Of a stretch of DNA of 64,000 nucleotides, positions 20,077-30,846 are shown in pieces (positions within the stretch are counted from its first letter, which is position 1; every line of letters starts with the position of its first letter). The DNA is taken from assembly GCA_031272885.1 (NCBI GenBank), contig JAISSX010000075.1:1-64000 (forward strand), read 5' to 3'. The stretch comes from Bifidobacteriaceae bacterium (lineage in GTDB: Bacteria; Actinomycetota; Actinomycetes; Actinomycetales; WQXJ01). The notes below the pieces were generated by a model. It worked only from the letters and a program-made list of their open reading frames with translations. It was not told the DNA's origin and made no database searches. The position numbers and the translations under genes were made by a program.

Positions 20077-22677
20077 TTACAGGTCGCCGGTCTTTTGCAG
20101 GTGGTTGAACGCCACCCAACCCAGCGGCACCCGGGCCCAATAGGTGATGGCCCGGTACAACAAAGCGGCCGAGGCGGCCAGGCCGGTGGCGATGCCGGCC
20201 GTGCGCAGGCCGGTGGTCAGAGCCGCCTCAACCGTGCCCAGGCCGCCCGGCGTCGGCACGGCCGAACCGATCGAGTTGCCCAGCAGGTAGATCAACGCCA
20301 CCGTCACCAGCGACAGGCCCTTGGTGCCATCGAAGGCCTGCAGGGCGGACCAGAAGGCGGCCACGTAGCCGGCCGTCTGGATGACGGTGCCGGCCAGCGC
20401 GTAGAGCAGGCGGCGCGGCCGGCCCAGCACCCACACCAGCCGCGGCCACACCTGGGCGAAGGTGGGGCCAATGCGCAACCAGATCCAGGCCCGCAGCTTC
20501 GGGATCAGCAGCAACAAGGCCAGCACCGCCAGTATGGCGACCGCGATCAGGATGGCGGTACTGGGCAGGCTTGACAGCAGATCGGCGTTGCCCGTCACCA
20601 GGGATGCCCCCACCAGCAACAGAATGGTGACGAAGAACAGCGCCACCTGGGTCAGCGCCACGGTAGCCACCGCCAGCGACGTCTTGGCACCCTGCCGGTA
20701 GAGCAGCCGCAGATTCAAGGCCGCCGGGCCCACCCCACCAGGGGCAGCGAGGGCCGCGAACGAGGCCGCCACCTGCGTCAACACGGCCTTCCACAGGGAC
20801 AGCCGGCCCGGGAAGAAGCCCTTCAGGGTCATGGCGGCACCCAGATAGGTGGCCAGCGACAGGCCGAACGAGATCGCCATCCACCACGGGTTGGCGCTCT
20901 TGACCGCCTCCACAATCTCGTCGAACGTGGTGGTAGCCAGGATGACCCAGATGGCGATGATAGCCAGGGTGGCGATCAACACCGTCTTCCAGCCAAACCG
21001 CACCAACTGGAACGGCGCGGCGGCGGTCTCTGACGGGTTCAGATCGGTCAGCGCCTGCCGGGTTTGGTCGATCACGTCCTTGTTGGCTTTGGCCTCATCC
21101 CGGGTGTCACCGGGGAAAGCCACCGGTTGGATCAGCGGCGCCAGGGCCGCCAGGGTGGTAACGGGCAACACCGCTCGGGCGGCCGCAATCGCCCGCTCGG
21201 GGCCCACCTTGAGGGCCAGCACCGTCACCAGTTGCACCAGGTCGAGGCGGCCGGCCAGTTCGGATGAAGCAACGTCGCCGTTGTCCCAACCGATCAACCA
21301 CACGTTCTGATCGTCCCCTTGGCCGGGCCCGAACAGGATCGAATCGGCCGTGATGGAGCGGTGGGCCAGGCCGGCCTCGTGGGCGTGAGCCAACTGCACC
21401 CAGGCGTCACGCAGGGCGGCATCGGAAATCTCGGCCGGCCGCATGTCGCGGATCGACCGCAGGCCGGTGGGATGTTCTTGGATCAGCATCATCGAATCGG
21501 CCGCCTCGCCGATGCCGATCAGTTTGGGGGTGCGCACACCGGCGGCCGAGGCGGCGTAGGTCAACAGGGCGGCCCGTTCGGCCGCCTGCCGCAGCGACAC
21601 CACCGAACGCCGGTCCATGCCCCTCAACCGCATGGCCCGCCAGGTGCGTTGCAACATGCCCAACACCTGCCGGTCGCCATCGAGCACAATCGCATCCCAG
21701 CGCCTACCGTCCGTGGTGGTGACGGCGTAGATGCGGTTACCGCCGTGGCGCTCCAGGGCCAGGGCGGTCGAATCCGACACCGCCGCGTCATCGAGCACGG
21801 GCGGCGGCTTGGTCGGATCGTAGCTGCCGTCCCGGATGGCCGAAACGTTCAGCCGGACGGTGGGTGATTCCGGATCGGAGATGTCCCGCACCCGCACAAT
21901 TCGGGCCGGTTCCAGGCCGGCCCCGCGGATGCCCTCCACCAGGCCGCGCCCCGAGGCCCGGTCGGTCGAAACCCCCACCAGGTAGCGCAAGGCCTGGCCG
22001 GCCAACCGGCCCAGCAGCACGGTCACGGCCACGGCCGGCAGGGTCGAACCGCCGGTCAAGACCCAGGCCGCCAAGGCCACCCACAGCAGGTTCCAGGCCA
22101 CCGACAAGACGGGCCGGCGGGATCTGGGCCCCACGGCGGTCAACAGGCCGGCCATCAACGCCACCAGGGGCGCCACCGCCACCTCGAGCTGTTCCTTGCC
22201 GCCGCCGGACATGCCTTGGATCAACGGTCCGTAGTTGGTCAACTCGATCAGCCAGGTGGCCACATAGGCCAGGCCGCAACCGACCAGACCGGCCGCCAGG
22301 CCCTGCAACGTCAGCGCGAACTGCCGTCGCAGCAGCAGCGTGGCCAACACCACCACCGGCAGGACCAGGGTCACCAAATCGCGCAGCACGCCCACCGTGG
22401 CGACCAGCACCACCCGCACGTCTTCGGTAATGGACTGCACGTCCTGGGTGACACCGGCGGTGGTGCCCTGGGCGTAAATGGACAGGGCCAGCATCACCAG
22501 GATGCCGGCCGTGGTACCAACCATGCCAACCAGGTCACGGTTCTGGTGTTCACGCCCTTCTGGGGCGTCCACCACCTCTACCCCGGTGACAAGCTGCCTG
22601 GCAGACGTCTTGGCTCCCACCGGGCCGCGGGTTCGTTTTGCCCGCTGGGGATCGGTGCGCGCAGCCACGGCCCCCAT
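20077..22677 (-). CDS. Large membrane protein: kinase-like domain fused to LPG synthase/flippase-like TM domain
   Basis: 866 aa; LAHAHEAGLAHRSITADSIL kinase-like loop; C-terminal UPF0104-type TM region FAALAAPGGVGPAALNLRLLYRQG. Confidence 0.75.
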   Translation of the reverse strand: MGAVAARTDPQRAKRTRGPVGAKTSARQLVTGVEVVDAPEGREHQNRDLVGMVGTTAGILVMLALSIYAQGTTAGVTQDVQSITEDVRVVLVATVGVLRDLVTLVLPVVVLATLLLRRQFALTLQGLAAGLVGCGLAYVATWLIELTNYGPLIQGMSGGGKEQLEVAVAPLVALMAGLLTAVGPRSRRPVLSVAWNLLWVALAAWVLTGGSTLPAVAVTVLLGRLAGQALRYLVGVSTDRASGRGLVEGIRGAGLEPARIVRVRDISDPESPTVRLNVSAIRDGSYDPTKPPPVLDDAAVSDSTALALERHGGNRIYAVTTTDGRRWDAIVLDGDRQVLGMLQRTWRAMRLRGMDRRSVVSLRQAAERAALLTYAASAAGVRTPKLIGIGEAADSMMLIQEHPTGLRSIRDMRPAEISDAALRDAWVQLAHAHEAGLAHRSITADSILFGPGQGDDQNVWLIGWDNGDVASSELAGRLDLVQLVTVLALKVGPERAIAAARAVLPVTTLAALAPLIQPVAFPGDTRDEAKANKDVIDQTRQALTDLNPSETAAAPFQLVRFGWKTVLIATLAIIAIWVILATTTFDEIVEAVKSANPWWMAISFGLSLATYLGAAMTLKGFFPGRLSLWKAVLTQVAASFAALAAPGGVGPAALNLRLLYRQGAKTSLAVATVALTQVALFFVTILLLVGASLVTGNADLLSSLPSTAILIAVAILAVLALLLLIPKLRAWIWLRIGPTFAQVWPRLVWVLGRPRRLLYALAGTVIQTAGYVAAFWSALQAFDGTKGLSLVTVALIYLLGNSIGSAVPTPGGLGTVEAALTTGLRTAGIATGLAASAALLYRAITYWARVPLGWVAFNHLQKTGDL

Positions 22678-22715
22678 GATACGGGCTGGTAGCCGGGGGT
22701 ACCGTCAGCCGGGTC

Positions 22716-23522
22716 TCAGGTCAGCCAGGACGGGTTGAGCAGACTGGGGCCCACAAAGGCCACGATATCCATCACCGAGTGGGCTACCACCAGCGGCATG
22801 ACCCGCTTGGTGCGCAGGTAGAACCAGGTGAAGATCAGGCCCATCACGGCGTTGCCCAGGAACGGCCCGATGCCCTGATACATGTGGTAGCTGCCGCGCA
22901 GCAGGGCGCAGGCCACCAGTACGGCCGGGGTGCGCCAGGCGCACTGGCGTAGGCGGCTGGCCAGGTAGCCCACCGCCACCACTTCTTCCAGCAGGCCGTT
23001 CTCGATGGCGGCCAGGATCAACACCGGCACCGTCCACCAGTGTTCGCCCAGGTTGGCGGTGGAGATGTGGACGGTCAGCCCCATGGCCCGCCCGGCCAGG
23101 TAGAAGGCAATGCCCGGTAGCCCGATGGCGCCCGCCAGCCCCACCCCGTAGGCCAGGTCACGCCCGGGCCGGGTCAAGTCAAGGCCCAGGCCGCCGGCGG
23201 CGGACCGCCAGGGCCCGATGCCGCGGGGTTCTGTCAGGTCTGGCGCGGCCGGCCGCAAGGCCAGCAGGTAGATGGCTAGGGCCGCCGGCACCAGGGCCAG
23301 GCCCAGGCCAACCAGTTGGTAGATCAGGTCAAGCCACGGCTTGGCGTTGTCCGAAGTGTTCATGGCCGCGGTCTGTTCCGCCAGCGGGGCGGTGTCCGTC
23401 AGCCGGTCGATCAGGGTCAGCAGGGCGTAGATGGCGGACCGCCCCAACGACAACCCAAGCACCACCAGGACCTCGGCCTTCAAGCCGGGCAGCCGGCGGG
23501 CGGCGGGTGGTTGATCGATCAC
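22716..23522 (-). CDS. CPBP family intramembrane metalloprotease
   Basis: AAIENGLLEEVVAVGYLASRL EEx(3)-type motif, RGSYHMYQG, HSVMD. Confidence 0.85.
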   Translation of the reverse strand: MIDQPPAARRLPGLKAEVLVVLGLSLGRSAIYALLTLIDRLTDTAPLAEQTAAMNTSDNAKPWLDLIYQLVGLGLALVPAALAIYLLALRPAAPDLTEPRGIGPWRSAAGGLGLDLTRPGRDLAYGVGLAGAIGLPGIAFYLAGRAMGLTVHISTANLGEHWWTVPVLILAAIENGLLEEVVAVGYLASRLRQCAWRTPAVLVACALLRGSYHMYQGIGPFLGNAVMGLIFTWFYLRTKRVMPLVVAHSVMDIVAFVGPSLLNPSWLT

Positions 23523-23602
23523 GCCGACCAGGGTAGTAGGGCAACCTGGACACCGGATATGAGCCTGTAACCGTTTTCTTGACCGACCCCTAGAATTGGG
23601 TC

Positions 23603-24715
23603 ATGGCCACTTCTTCTGCCCTTTTCAGCCCCTACACACTGCGTGGTGTCACCTTCCGCAACCGGATTTGGGTTTCGCCGATGTGCCAGTATTCGGCCGA
23701 CCCGTCCACCGGGCAGCCCAGCGCCTGGCACCACCAGCACTACGGTGCGATGGCGGCCGGCGGCACTGGCCTGATTGTGCTCGAGGCCACCGGCGTGTTG
23801 CCCGAAGGCCGCATCACCCCAGGCGACCTGGGTCTGTGGGAGGACGCCCAGATCGAACCGCTGGCGGCGTTGGTCAGCTTCATGCACAGCCAGGGCGCCA
23901 TGGCCGGCATCCAGTTGCAGCACGCCGGCCGCAAGGCCTCCACCAGCGAGATGTGGTCTGGCTCCACGCCTCTGGGCCTGGCTGAAGGCGGCTGGACCGC
24001 GGAGGCCCCCAGCGCCATCGCCTTTGAGGGCTACCCGGAGCCGCGGGCCCTTGAGACCGGTGACGTGTGGCAACTGGTCAAGGCGTTTGCCGATGCCGCC
24101 GTCCGGGCGGTGGCGGCCGGCTTCGACTTCATCGAGATCCACGGCGCCCACGGCTATCTGGTGCACCAGTTCCTTTCGCCCCTGACCAACCAGCGCAGCG
24201 ACGCCTATGGCGGGTCGCTGGAGAACCGCTGCCGCTTCGCCCTTGAGATCACCAACGCCATCCGCGAGGCCATCCCGGATGACAAGGTGCTGGCCATCCG
24301 CCTGTCCGCCACAGACTGGGTGGAGGGCGGCTGGACCCCGGAGGAGACGGTGCAGTTGGTGGCCTGGGCCAAGGAGCGCGGCCTGGACCACGCCGATATC
24401 TCGACCGGCGGGCTGACGGCCGATGCCGCCGTGCCGGTGGGGCCGCTGTACCAGGTGCCGTTCGCCACCCAGGTCAAACAGGGCGCGGGCATCAGCACCA
24501 ACGCGGTGGGTCTGATCAACACGGCCGAGGACGCCGAGAACATCGTGGCCACCGGGCAGGCCGACGCCGTCATGGTGGGCCGCGGCTTCATGCGCAACCC
24601 GCACTTCCCGTCCGAGTGGGCGGCCACCCTGGGCGCACCGCTGGACAGCCTGGTGCCGCCGCAGTATTCGGTGGCGCGCTGGGAGCATTACGCCCCCGGC
24701 CGCCGCCGGGCGTAG
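23603..24715 (+). CDS. NADH:flavin oxidoreductase / Old Yellow Enzyme (YqjM-like)
   Basis: RNRIWVSPMCQYSADPSTGQPSAWHHQHYG, IHGAHGYLVHQFLSPLTNQRSDAYGGSLENR. Confidence 0.94.
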   Translation: MATSSALFSPYTLRGVTFRNRIWVSPMCQYSADPSTGQPSAWHHQHYGAMAAGGTGLIVLEATGVLPEGRITPGDLGLWEDAQIEPLAALVSFMHSQGAMAGIQLQHAGRKASTSEMWSGSTPLGLAEGGWTAEAPSAIAFEGYPEPRALETGDVWQLVKAFADAAVRAVAAGFDFIEIHGAHGYLVHQFLSPLTNQRSDAYGGSLENRCRFALEITNAIREAIPDDKVLAIRLSATDWVEGGWTPEETVQLVAWAKERGLDHADISTGGLTADAAVPVGPLYQVPFATQVKQGAGISTNAVGLINTAEDAENIVATGQADAVMVGRGFMRNPHFPSEWAATLGAPLDSLVPPQYSVARWEHYAPGRRRA

Positions 24716-24718
24716 CCG

Positions 24719-25459
24719 CTAGATCTGGCTCATCCCGCCGTCTATCACCAGTTCGGCGCCGGCGATCTGCCGCGACTGGTCCGAGGCCATGAACAGCACC
24801 GCCGCCGCCACGTCGGACGGCTGCGACACCCGGCCCACCGGCATGGCGGCGATAACGCCATCGAGCCGTGCCTTGTCGTCACCAATAAAGGCGTCGAACC
24901 CGGCGGTCTGGGTGGGCCCAGGGCTGACCACGTTGGCCCTGATGCCGCGCGGCGCCAGTTCGGCCGTGAAGGACCGGGCCAAGGACCGCACGGCCGCCTT
25001 GGCGGCGTTGTAGACCACGGCCCCCACACCGCCGTTCGACCCGGCAATCGACCCGATCAGAACGATCGACCCACCATCGCGCATGTAGGGCAGCAGGGCC
25101 TGAACGGTGAAAAAGGCGGACTTGACGTTGGCGGCGATGACGGCATCGAACTCGGCCTCGGTGCTGCTGGCCACCAGGGTGGAGCCGCCACCGCCGGCGT
25201 TGGCCACCACCACGTCAACCGGCCGGCCCAAGGCTTTGACCGCCTGGACCACTGCCTCAAGCTCGGCCGGGCGGGCGGCATCGGCGGCCACATAGGTGAC
25301 CGCCAGCGGGTAGGCCTTGGCAATCTCCTCACCCGAGGCGGCCGTCCGTGCCGTCACCACCACGTGGGCGCCTTCGGTGACAAACCGGTCCACAATGCCG
25401 CGCCCGATGCCGCGCGTCCCGCCCGTCACCACGGCCAGCCGGCCGTCCAGGGCTTTCAC
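24719..25459 (-). CDS. Short-chain dehydrogenase/reductase
   Basis: AVVTGGTRGIGRGI, YNAAKAAVRSLARS. Confidence 0.93.
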   Translation of the reverse strand: MKALDGRLAVVTGGTRGIGRGIVDRFVTEGAHVVVTARTAASGEEIAKAYPLAVTYVAADAARPAELEAVVQAVKALGRPVDVVVANAGGGGSTLVASSTEAEFDAVIAANVKSAFFTVQALLPYMRDGGSIVLIGSIAGSNGGVGAVVYNAAKAAVRSLARSFTAELAPRGIRANVVSPGPTQTAGFDAFIGDDKARLDGVIAAMPVGRVSQPSDVAAAVLFMASDQSRQIAGAELVIDGGMSQI

Positions 25460-26244
25460 TTCAGGGCCCCCGCCGCCAGGCCACGCTCGAAGTACTTCTG
25501 CAGCAGCAGGTAGGCCAGCACTTCGGGGATGGCCGTGATGACGGCCGATGCCAAGACCTTGGTCTGGTCGTTGGCGAACTCGCTGACGAAGAACTGCGGC
25601 AACAGCGTCACCACCTGGTTTTCGGGCGAGATCAGCATCACCAGCGGTAGCAGGTAGCTGTTCCAGGCGTTGATCAAGGTCAACACGATGATGGCGGCCG
25701 CGATGGGCCTGGTCAGGGGCAGCACGATGTGCCAGAAGATTTGGACCACACCCGCGCCGTCAATCCGGCCGGCCTCCAACAGCTCGCTGGGCACTCCTTC
25801 GTAGAAGTTGCGGGCCAGCAGAATGGTGAACGGCGCCTGCAGCGCCGCCAGTGGCAGGATCACGGCCACTAGGGTGTTGTGAACGCCCAGCTTCATAGTG
25901 GTGGCGAACAGGGGCGCCAACAACACCACTTCGGGCAGCGTCAGGGCGGCCAGGAGCATCCAGAAGTAGATCTCCTTGCCGGCAATGCGCAGCTTGGCGA
26001 AGCCGAAGGCGGCCGTCATGGTGACGCAGTAGACCAGCGCAATGGAACAGACCGCCACGATGGCCGAGTTGCGGAAGAAGGTAGGCACCACGCCGGTGTT
26101 CCACACCGCCTTGTAGTTGCCGAAACCGGCCCCCCGCAGCGAACCCATCACCATCTGAATCAGGGGCAGCAGGAAGGGCACGGTCAGCACGAACAGGAGG
26201 GCCTGCAGGAAGATCTTGGACGAAAGACGTCTTGCCTCGAACAT
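25456..26244 (-). CDS. Sugar ABC transporter permease (MalG type)
   Basis: FEARRLSSKIFLQALL; EGVPSELLEAGRIDGAGVVQIFWHIVLPLTRP EAA loop. Confidence 0.92.
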   Translation of the reverse strand: MFEARRLSSKIFLQALLFVLTVPFLLPLIQMVMGSLRGAGFGNYKAVWNTGVVPTFFRNSAIVAVCSIALVYCVTMTAAFGFAKLRIAGKEIYFWMLLAALTLPEVVLLAPLFATTMKLGVHNTLVAVILPLAALQAPFTILLARNFYEGVPSELLEAGRIDGAGVVQIFWHIVLPLTRPIAAAIIVLTLINAWNSYLLPLVMLISPENQVVTLLPQFFVSEFANDQTKVLASAVITAIPEVLAYLLLQKYFERGLAAGALK

Positions 26245-27164
26245 TATTTGGTCGACCTCCTGTTCACTACCGTCATCAGAATCGACCCGCACACGGCCAG
26301 CACCAGCAGCACCAGTGAGACGGCGGCGCCGTAGCCCAGGTGATACTCCCGGATGGCTTCGCGGTAGATGTTGGTGCCCAAGAACTCGGTGGCCCGCCCG
26401 GGGCCGCCCACGGTTATCAACCACGGCCAGTCGAAGGTCTTCAGCGCCCCGATCAGGCCCAGGATGGCCAAGGCAATGGTGGTGCCGCGGCAGCCGGGCC
26501 ACACCACGTACCACAGGGTACGGAGGTTGCCGGCGCCATCGAGCCGGGCCGCTTCCAGCAGTTCGGGCTCGATCTGGCTCATGGCGGCGAAGAACAAGAT
26601 GAACGTCATGCCGGTCCACTGCCAAATAGTCACCACCATGATGGATGGCAGGGCCGTTTTCGGATCGGCCAGCCACGGGTGCGCCAGGGAATCAAGCCCG
26701 ATGGCGCGTAGACCCTTGTTGATGATGCCGTCATCGGCGGAGAACATCAGGCGGAAGGTGGGGCCCATGGTGGCGGGCGCCAGAACCGTGGGCACAAAGA
26801 TGATCACCTTGTGCAGGGTTCGCAGCTTCAGCTTCGAGTGCAGCAGGGCCGCCAGGGTGAAGCCCAGCGTGGTCTGGACGGTGAAGGTGACCACATAGAA
26901 GATCAGGGTGTGCCACAGGGCCTGGCGAATCACCTTGTCGTGCAGCAATTGCACAAAGTTGGCCGCGCCAACGTGCTTGACGGTAGGGCTGGTGCCGTTC
27001 CAATCCAGGGTGGACAGGTAGCCGGTGTAGCCCACCGAGTAGTAGATCAGACCGACCACCAGGATCATGGCCGGCAGGATCCACGGTAGGCCGCTGTGTT
27101 GGAGGCGTTTCTGGCCCTTCTTTCTGGCCGCCTCGGTTCGTGTTGCCACGGTGGCTTGCGTCAT
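26244..27164 (-). CDS. Sugar ABC transporter permease (MalF type)
   Basis: SQIEPELLEAARLDGAGNLRTLWYVVWPG EAA loop, six TM pattern. Confidence 0.92.
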   Translation of the reverse strand: MTQATVATRTEAARKKGQKRLQHSGLPWILPAMILVVGLIYYSVGYTGYLSTLDWNGTSPTVKHVGAANFVQLLHDKVIRQALWHTLIFYVVTFTVQTTLGFTLAALLHSKLKLRTLHKVIIFVPTVLAPATMGPTFRLMFSADDGIINKGLRAIGLDSLAHPWLADPKTALPSIMVVTIWQWTGMTFILFFAAMSQIEPELLEAARLDGAGNLRTLWYVVWPGCRGTTIALAILGLIGALKTFDWPWLITVGGPGRATEFLGTNIYREAIREYHLGYGAAVSLVLLVLAVCGSILMTVVNRRSTK

Positions 27165-27245
27165 TGCAACCTCCCGGTCTGGTTGCTTCTCCGGGGGCCC
27201 GCCAGCCGGTACCGGGGCAGCCGGCGGACCCCCAGAGAAGGATTG

Positions 27246-28634
27246 TCAGCCGACTGACTCGGCTTGGCTTTGCAGTTCGGCCAGGGCCTTCTCCGGCGTG
27301 GCCGTGCCAGTGGCGACGTTGGACAGCGCCATCATCAGGGCGTCGTTCATGTCGGCATTGATGTTGCCGAACCGGGGCGACGTGGCCTCATTGGCGTGCG
27401 CGAACAGATCCTGGACGGTCTGCTTCTGCGAGTCGTTGACCAGTTCGATGTTGTCCCAGTTGGGCGTGATGCCGGCCAGGGCCGGGATCAGGTTGAGGGA
27501 GTCCGCCACAGCCTGCTGGCCTTCCTCGGAGGTGCCCAGGAAGAGGGCGAACGCCTTCGAAGCGGCTGCATTCTTGGACTTCAGGCTGACGCCCACACCA
27601 TAGTCGGCATCGCCGAACATGATGCCGGTGTTGCCCTTACCGACCATGTCGGGGAAGTCGATCGGGGCAATGGTGAACGGCACCGGGTTGGACACGCCGG
27701 CCGATTCCATGGCGGTGATCATGGCTTCTGGCTGCACGTTCATGGTGTACCAGGTGCCCATCATGACCATGGCGTACTTCTGCTGCAGGAAGAGGTTGTT
27801 GGCCTCCGGGTACTGCATCAGGCCGGCGGCGCCTTCCTGCATGATGCCGTCATCGAACAGGGCCTTCCAGTTGTTCATGGCCTGCAAGAACACGTCATCG
27901 GTCCAGGCCACTTCCTTGGCCAGGGCCTTGTCGAACGCGCCTGGGCTGACCTGCTCCACCAGTTCGTGGTAGGTGTCGATGTTGAACGCGCCCTGGTTGG
28001 CACCCTGGACGAAGCAACCCACGCCGTTCTCCTTGAACGTAGCGCAGACGGACTTCCACTCGTCATAGGTCTTGGGCGGGGTCAGGCCGTACTGATTGAA
28101 CAGATCTTCGTTGATCCACAGGTTGCCGGCGTAGACGGCGCCAGCGGACAGCGACACCAGGCGGCCATCAACCGTCATGTAGTCCACGCCCAGCGGTGAC
28201 AGCTTGTCTTTCCAATCAGCGCCCAGCGCGGCTTCCACGTCCGCCGTCAGATCGAAGGCGTTGACGCCGTAGACTTCGGCGCCGCCGTTGGCGGAACCGG
28301 CCGACATCTCGTAGACGTCAACCGTGTCGGTGCCCAGGGCCGGGGCGATGGCGGCGTTGTAGCCGTCGATGTCAAGTTGCTTCCACTCCACCTTGATGTT
28401 GGGGTAGACGGCATTGAAAGCCTCGATGTAGTGGTCGGTGGCCGGCGGGCCAGGCGTCCAGCCCCACCAGATGATGCTGGCCTCGGCATCGGTGCCGGCC
28501 GGCGCTACGGCGTCGCTGCCGCTGTCGCCACTGCTGTCGCCGCCATCCTTGCCGCCAGAGCAGGCCGTCACAGCGACCAGGCCCAGTACGGCGATGCCCG
28601 CCACCATGGTCTTCTTGAATCCAGTTGACTTCAC
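27246..28634 (-). CDS. Sugar ABC transporter substrate-binding lipoprotein
   Basis: GTG start with RBS aaaggaag; lipobox LVAVTACSGG; extracellular SBP family 1. Confidence 0.92.
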   Translation of the reverse strand: MKSTGFKKTMVAGIAVLGLVAVTACSGGKDGGDSSGDSGSDAVAPAGTDAEASIIWWGWTPGPPATDHYIEAFNAVYPNIKVEWKQLDIDGYNAAIAPALGTDTVDVYEMSAGSANGGAEVYGVNAFDLTADVEAALGADWKDKLSPLGVDYMTVDGRLVSLSAGAVYAGNLWINEDLFNQYGLTPPKTYDEWKSVCATFKENGVGCFVQGANQGAFNIDTYHELVEQVSPGAFDKALAKEVAWTDDVFLQAMNNWKALFDDGIMQEGAAGLMQYPEANNLFLQQKYAMVMMGTWYTMNVQPEAMITAMESAGVSNPVPFTIAPIDFPDMVGKGNTGIMFGDADYGVGVSLKSKNAAASKAFALFLGTSEEGQQAVADSLNLIPALAGITPNWDNIELVNDSQKQTVQDLFAHANEATSPRFGNINADMNDALMMALSNVATGTATPEKALAELQSQAESVG

Positions 28635-28737
28635 TTGCGCAGCTTCCTTTCTGTTGGCCCGCCGATGAGGGTGGTGGGCATGGGGTGCGAACGGCCGTAC
28701 GGGTGAGTCCCGCCCGGCGCGGTAGGACGAGGGTGTT

Positions 28738-28848
28738 GGAAAGTTTCTGGGGCGGGCAAGGGTGACTCGCACATCAAGACACCATGGGTGTTTGGAGCGA
28801 ACCGAGCCATTTCGAGCGACCTCCTTGTCGCCGGATCAGAAACTTTCT
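28738..28848. promoter_or_regulatory. Two LacI-type operator candidates exactly 100 bp apart
   Basis: GGAAAGTTTCT (28738-28748) and AGAAACTTTCT (28838-28848) in the divergent intergenic region. Confidence 0.5.
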
Positions 28849-28901
28849 ATTTGGCTTTCTATCACCTAGACTAGGCTCTGGCTGGGGACGCCGTCAACCG
28901 C

Positions 28902-29936
28902 TTGGAGCCAACGTTGGATCACAAACTGGTAACGATTTCTCAGGTGGCAAGGGCCGCCGGAGTTTCCGTGCCAACGGTCTCCAAAGTCCTCAACGACCGC
29001 GCCGGCGTGGCCGAAACCACCAGGCGAGCCGTCCTGCGGGCGGCCCACGATGCCGGCTACGTCAAACGCCATCGAGCATCCGGCCGCAAGACCGGTGTAG
29101 TCGATTTCCTGATCGCCGGCTACGACACCCAATGGGCCTTCAGCCTGCTGCGCGGCGCCTTCGAGGGCGGCGAGATGCTGGGCGTCGACGTGGCCGTCCA
29201 CCGGGCCACCCAGGGCGAACAGTGGGACACCGCCTGGCTGCACCGCGTGGCCGCCCGCGGCTCAGACGGCATCGTCCTAGTCGCCACCGAACTGACCCCC
29301 GCCGCCCGGGCCGAAGCCGTCCGCCGCCAACTGCCCATCGTGCTGATCGACCCGATCGGCCCCGGCGACTCGTCCGTGCCCACCGTCGCCACCGCCAACT
29401 GGGCCGGCAGCCGGGACGCCACCGAGCACCTGATCGAACTAGGCCACCGCCGCATCGGCATCATCACCGGGCCCATCGGCGAAACCACCATGGCGGACCG
29501 CCTGGACGGCTTCGGGGCCGCCATGCGCCGCCACAACCTGCAACCCGAGCCATCCCTGATCCGCTACGGCAACTCGCTGGTACACGGCGGCATCGAGCAC
29601 GGCGGTGCCCTGCTGGACCTGCCGGAGCGGCCCACCGCCATCTTCTCCTTCTCGGATGAACAGGCCAGCGGGGTTTACGAGGCCGCCCGCATGCGCGGCC
29701 TGACCATTCCCGATGACGTGTCGGTAGTGGGATTCGATGACGTGCCGTTGTGTCAGTGGGTTTCGCCCCAACTGACAACCGTGCGCCAACCGCTGGTCGA
29801 AATGGGCCGCGAGGCCACCCGCATCGTGGCCGATCTAGCCCAGGGGCGGGCCCTGGCCGCCCCCCGCATCGAGCTAGCCACGGCCCTGGTGGTGCGGGCC
29901 TCCACCGGCCCTGCCCCACAGCCAACCAGGACCTAG
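28902..29936 (+). CDS. LacI family transcriptional regulator
   Basis: VTISQVARAAGVSVPTVSKVLNDRAGVAETTRR. Confidence 0.94.
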   Translation: MEPTLDHKLVTISQVARAAGVSVPTVSKVLNDRAGVAETTRRAVLRAAHDAGYVKRHRASGRKTGVVDFLIAGYDTQWAFSLLRGAFEGGEMLGVDVAVHRATQGEQWDTAWLHRVAARGSDGIVLVATELTPAARAEAVRRQLPIVLIDPIGPGDSSVPTVATANWAGSRDATEHLIELGHRRIGIITGPIGETTMADRLDGFGAAMRRHNLQPEPSLIRYGNSLVHGGIEHGGALLDLPERPTAIFSFSDEQASGVYEAARMRGLTIPDDVSVVGFDDVPLCQWVSPQLTTVRQPLVEMGREATRIVADLAQGRALAAPRIELATALVVRASTGPAPQPTRT

Positions 29937-29994
29937 ACCGACCCCGCGCCGCTGCCCGGCGGCATCGGACACTTGAACAGACAGGAGCAGGTCA

Positions 29995-30846
29995 ATGACG
30001 ACGCCGACTCATATCCCCTGGGTGACCCTGAACGACGGCCACCGCATCCCGGCCGTGGGCTTCGGCTCCCCGGACGCGCCACCGGACCTGGCGGTGAAGG
30101 CCTTCCTGGCGGCGCTCGACGCCGGCTTCCGGCTGATCGACACGGCCCGGTGCTACGGCAACGAGGGGGTGGTGGGCCGGGCGGTAGCCGAGTCCGACCT
30201 GCCGCGCGAAGAAATCCTGATCGAAACCAAGCTGCCCGGCCTGGGCCACGGCTACGACGAGGCCAAACGGGCCTTCGACGTGTCGCTGCGCGAACTCAAG
30301 CTGGACTACGTGGACCTCTACCTGATCCACTGGCCCAACCCTGGTGTGGACAAGTACGTGGACGCCTGGCGGGCCATGATCGAACTGCGGGACGAAGGCC
30401 GGGCCAAGTCGATCGGCGTCTCCAACTTCCCGCGGCCGTTCCTGGAGCGGCTACGCGACGAGACGGGCGTGCTGCCCGCCGTCAACCAGATCGAGCGCCA
30501 CATCCAGTGGCACAACCAGGCCACCCTGGAGACGGACGCCGCCTTGGGCATTGTGACCGAATCCTGGAGCGCGCTGGCCAAAGGCGCCAGCCTGGACAAC
30601 CCGATCGTGGTCGAAGTGGCCGCCGCGCACGGTGTGACGCCGGCCCAGGTGGTGCTGCGCTGGAACATCCAAGGCGGTTCGGTGCCGCTGACCTATTCGC
30701 GCCAACCGGAGCGGATCGCGCGCTCGGCGGACTTGTTCAGCTTCGAGTTGACGGCCGATGAGATGGCGCGGCTGGACACCCTTGAGAAGGGGCAACTGTT
30801 CGACTACGACGTGTACACGTACGACCAGTTGACGCCGATCGAGTAA
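29995..30846 (+). CDS. Aldo/keto reductase
   Basis: GFRLIDTARCYGNEGVVGRA, YLIHWPNPG, IGVSNFPRPFLERL. Confidence 0.94.
   Translation: MTTPTHIPWVTLNDGHRIPAVGFGSPDAPPDLAVKAFLAALDAGFRLIDTARCYGNEGVVGRAVAESDLPREEILIETKLPGLGHGYDEAKRAFDVSLRELKLDYVDLYLIHWPNPGVDKYVDAWRAMIELRDEGRAKSIGVSNFPRPFLERLRDETGVLPAVNQIERHIQWHNQATLETDAALGIVTESWSALAKGASLDNPIVVEVAAAHGVTPAQVVLRWNIQGGSVPLTYSRQPERIARSADLFSFELTADEMARLDTLEKGQLFDYDVYTYDQLTPIE

Noticed and set aside
23519-24688. 389-aa minus-strand ORF
   Set aside because: Antisense shadow of the OYE-family gene
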